A DNA stretch of 64,000 nt, taken from Ailanthus altissimus. Its lineage: Eukaryota > Streptophyta > Magnoliopsida > Sapindales > Simaroubaceae. The stretch is from assembly GCA_946807835.1 (NCBI GenBank), contig OX327703.1, positions 69,501-133,500 on the forward strand, in the 5' to 3' direction. The position numbers and the translations under genes were made by a program. Below the pieces are notes generated by a model. The model saw nothing but the letters and a program-made list of their open reading frames with translations, was not told where the DNA came from and searched no databases. Of this stretch, positions 61,121 to 64,000 are shown one piece after another. Each line of letters starts with the position of its first letter. Position 1 is the first letter of the stretch.

Positions 61121-61610
61121 AAAATCAAAATGCCAAAAAGGGTGGGCTGCAATCGATACTGAAGAAGATACCGAAGTTGTAGACATATTGGTAGTTTCAA
61201 GAGGAAAGTACGCTGACAAATGGATACTAAAGTTGGGGTGCAACGTTCATATGTGTCCCGACAGATTGATGTTTACCTACTACAAAGCCAAGAGAGGTAA
61301 AGCTCTAATGGAGAATGGCATGACATTTGAGATCATAGGAGTTGGTGACATAAGGCTGAGGATGTAAGGTGGAGAAACTAGGGACTTACATAGTGTAAGG
61401 TATGTTCCTAAACTGAGGAGAAACTTGATATCCCTAGACAAGCTCGATGAGAAAGAGTATTCGATTAGAGCGAAAAAAGGAAAACTAAGGGTAGAGAAAG
61501 GACCTATAAGGTTTGAAGGTGAGAAGCACAATGAGGGGCTCTATGTGCTTACTGGGATGGTCATGATTGGCCCAATGCGGAGTATTGGGGTAATGCAGAC
61601 CACTAGGTGA
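61121..61610 (+). pseudogene. Copia protease remnant with altered active site
   Basis: The region KWILKLGCNVHMCPDR is the usual protease active-site neighbourhood, but the Asp-Ser-Gly is replaced by Lys-Leu-Gly. After a TAA at about 61366 the family block VRYVPKLRRNLISLDKLDEK can be read. Coding similarity stops near 61600, where integrase would begin. Confidence 0.8.
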
Positions 61611-61833
61611 CATCCAAATCGTGCTCACTAAGGTGATGAGGGTCGAAAAGGAGTGCAACATATCCATACTCTATGCAAGGTGCACGAATGCCTTTGAAGA
61701 CCAAAGTCACCAGCCCGGGGAAAGTTAATTCTTGGTGGAGACTTAACTGGACTTAACTTTAGGTGATAGAGTATTGGTGTGGATCAGATCTCGAAGCCTT
61801 CTTATTTAGAAGATTTTGAATCAAGGAAGGGTT

Positions 61834-62614
61834 TGTTAGAAAATTAGTGATTCAGCAAGTTTGGTTGGACAAGAATTGAGATGAATACCAAAGCGAAGAG
61901 TCATAAGAAGTCTAGAACGTGTAGGACACGTATGAAGAAGTCTAGGACGTGTGGGACACGAAGGGGGAAGCGAAACTAGACTCGACGACGCGAAGGAAGC
62001 AAAGAAAAAATGCATAGCAACTTAGCGCCGCAGTGCTGGGTCCCAAGTGCCGCAGGGATCGACGCGATAATAGCCAACGGCGTCAGGAAGTAGGTTTTGA
62101 TCCAAATTTTGAGTTTTGAAAAGTTTAGAATTTTCCAAATAAGTGGACTCTTACTTCAACAAAAAATAGGGTTAGTAAACACTATATAAACACTTGTAAA
62201 CCTTTTAGTTGAGAGTAAACATTAAAAGAAACTCTAAGAGAGAGGAAAAACTGAGTAGACATTAAGTGCTTATGTGCGCTAGGGTGGAACCGTCGTTTGG
62301 GTGTTTATTATTCGTAGTAGAGTAAGGGCATACTAAACATTAGGTCATTTTGAGAGTTTTTCATTAGTTTTCCTTATAAAATCTCTAGGGAGTTAATAAG
62401 AGATGTTAGGATCCTTAGATCCACCGTGGACATAGACAATTGGTCGAATCAAGTAACATTGTGTTGTAATTTTTTATATTCTGCTTTGGATTCTTTATAT
62501 TTTGCTTGATTAACAGGTTATTTCGCTACGCAAGTAGGTTAGCGTTCTAGGTTAAACTTAAATTTTCGCTTCAATTTAATCTCAAAAGGGAGAATGGCGT
62601 TCCCTCCCTCAACA
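61834..62614 (+). repeat. 3' LTR of the deleted copia element
   Basis: Starts TGTTAGAAAATTAG and ends CCTCAACA, followed by the target duplication CAATT. Confidence 0.9.
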
Positions 62615-62619
62615 CAATT

Positions 62620-63000
62620 GTATATATTTTTTAGGTTAAACCTTTTAAAAAAAAATTTCCTAATTTTTTTATTATTTTGGTAAAATTTAAATTTTTGATA
62701 TATTTATTTTATAAAACATTTGTTAAATTGTGAAATTTATATTGTATAATTTGTATTCATAATTTAATATATTTTATTTTCTTATTTTATTTTTAAAAAA
62801 ACATTTAAGGTTAAATTTAAAATTTTAAAGATTTATTTTATAAATTAATTATTAAATTCATATATATCAAAGATTAATAAAAAAAAATCAAATTCAGGCT
62901 AAATTTTTGAATTATCGTAAAAATCAATCAAACAGGGTTTCAAATTTTTTTGAATTTGAATTTAAATCCTAGCTAAATTGCCACTCCTAATTGCAGCACT
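62620..63000. other. AT-rich sequence right of the copia insertion
   Basis: AT-rich, low-complexity DNA ending with GCTAAATTGCCACTCC. It may be the right part of the repeat interrupted by the copia element. No gene seen. Confidence 0.4.
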
Positions 63001-63420
63001 GTAGTTTCGAAATTGTAATTATTATGTTTAATAAAATGAACATAATAATTATTAAACAAAAGTAGAAGATTTTTGCCAAATTTTTATCAGAAATAATACC
63101 CTAAAAAAACAAATTACTAACCCTCTCTCTCTCTCTCTATCAGGATTGGTTTAGTATTGTGGTGTTGTGGTTTCAAAGCTGTAATTATTATGTATTGTGG
63201 AATAAAAATACTAATTGTTAAATGAAAGTAGATAAATCTTCGCACATTTTTATCAAAAATAATATTACAAAGAAAAAATCACCAACTCTTTCTCTTTATT
63301 CGAGTCGGTTTAGTATTATGGTGTTGTGATTTTGAAGTTGGATTTAGTTGTGTTGTAAAGTAAAAACACAAATTGTTTAATAAATACTAATTGTGTAGTG
63401 CTTCTAGAAACAGAACAATT
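63001..63420. repeat. Tandem repeat, unit about 160-166 bp, two and a half copies
   Basis: GTAGTTTCGAAATTGTAATT (63001), GTGGTTTCAAAGCTGTAATT (63167) and GTGATTTTGAAGTTGGATTT (63326) begin successive units. Each is followed by a TTAA-rich stretch, a TTTTTATCA-AAATAATA block (first two units), a CT-rich run and GGTTTAGTATT-TGGTGTTGTG. A CT microsatellite (63124-63138) lies in the first unit. Confidence 0.78.
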
Positions 63421-64000
63421 TTAGATAATTTTTTTTTCTTTTTTTATTTTATTACTAGAAGGTTATAACGAAAATAGAAAAAAAAAAACCCACTGCACAA
63501 TTTAAGTTTGGGACCATATAAATATATTATTAGGATAAAAATCTAGGGAAATAGAAATAATATCCTTCTAGAAGCACTTAATTTTATCCACTTTGTCAAC
63601 ATCTCAATCTGTTCAGCTTTTGCAGAAAATTAATTCTGTGGGGGTGTCGTGCTCTTCACTTTTGGCACGTGCATCAATTATAATCTTGGTATTTTGTTTT
63701 TCTTTTTTCTTTTAGGGTTCCTCATGGCTAAAATTGAAAATATAACATGTGGTGTTGAATGATCTCATGTACAGATCCAGATGTCTTCTAATAAGTAATA
63801 ATAATTCTTGTAGGCCAATAAGGTTTGTCGGAGGCCACATTCTAGACACTTAATTAGATTTTAAAATATCCTAAAAATATATATTAAGTAATTTAATTAG
63901 AAAACATAATTTAGATTTATTAATTCAGCAATTTATAATTAATTATACTCTCTCTACTCAAAAAGTACATTCCTTTCTCCCTCTCACATCTACAATGAAA
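63421..64000. other. Intergenic DNA at the right edge
   Basis: AT-rich spacer with short A and T runs. The bases near 63600-63720 are less AT-rich, but no open frame or motif supports a gene. The window ends here. Confidence 0.45.

Larger units (their letters stand above)
59537..62614 (+). mobile_element. Internally deleted Ty1/copia element with perfect target duplication, 3.1 kb
   Basis: LTRs at 59537-60371 and 61834-62614 are flanked by identical CAATT (59532-59536 and 62615-62619). The primer site TGGTATCAGAGC (tRNA-iMet) is at 60375-60386, and a purine tract AAGGAAGGG precedes the right LTR. The 1.46-kb interior encodes only broken gag and protease; integrase, reverse transcriptase and RNase H are missing. 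The element therefore is a deletion derivative that, if mobile, depended on another copia element. Confidence 0.92.

Noticed and set aside
1..64000. tRNA, rRNA or organellar DNA insertions, and a gene cluster acting as one pathway
   Set aside because: No cloverleaf tRNA, rRNA core or organellar gene was recognised, and the six host genes belong to unrelated processes. I see no support for an undescribed multi-gene system.

Overview
This is an AT-rich nuclear window from a flowering plant, almost certainly a eudicot. The evidence is long AT-rich intergenic DNA, GT-AG introns, tRNA-iMet-primed LTR retrotransposons, and plant-type versions of every gene. I cannot name the species. It holds six host genes, all rebuilt here from exons that join in frame, separated and invaded by mobile elements.

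Layout: 1-10.6 kb is gene-free repeat DNA that includes a probable 2.7-kb solo LTR with a perfect 5-bp target duplication. At 10.6-12.1 kb (+) lies a two-exon organelle-type EMAP II/tRNA-binding OB-fold protein. At 12.8-17.9 kb (-) is a complete but decayed Ty3/gypsy chromovirus-like element with LTRs, primer site and target duplication. At 19.5-25.2 kb (-) is an 11-exon methylenetetrahydrofolate reductase gene (597 aa) with one GC-AG intron, an intronic 207-bp tandem duplication and two intronic MITE-like elements. At 25.2-30.6 kb is intergenic DNA with a copia gag relic and a 153-bp tandem repeat. At 30.6-33.9 kb (+) is a seven-exon mitochondrial 4-hydroxybenzoate polyprenyltransferase (COQ2/PPT1-like, 385 aa), bracketed by two diverged copies of a 1.7-1.9 kb sequence. 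At 36.9-41.8 kb (-) is a 12-coding-exon SET-domain histone methyltransferase of the ASHH3/ASHH4 type (369 aa). At 44.5-54.8 kb (+) is an eight-exon autophagy protease ATG4 (486 aa) whose fifth intron is 7.1 kb long because it holds a whole Ty1/copia element and a tRNA-derived SINE. At 56.3-57.8 kb (-) is an intronless F-box/kelch protein. At 59.5-62.6 kb (+) is an internally deleted copia element with a perfect target duplication, followed by short tandem repeats to the end.

The host genes do not form a pathway or cluster. They cover one-carbon metabolism, ubiquinone synthesis, chromatin marking, autophagy and SCF ubiquitination, the usual mix of a plant chromosome arm. What they share is insertion of repeats into introns with the reading frames kept intact. 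I found no evidence of an undescribed multi-gene system. The interesting material is structural: nested and chimeric LTR elements, hairpin-forming inverted repeats, upstream ORFs and a non-canonical intron. Exon boundaries were placed by hand and may be off by a base, most likely at MTHFR exon 10 and ASHH exon 4.
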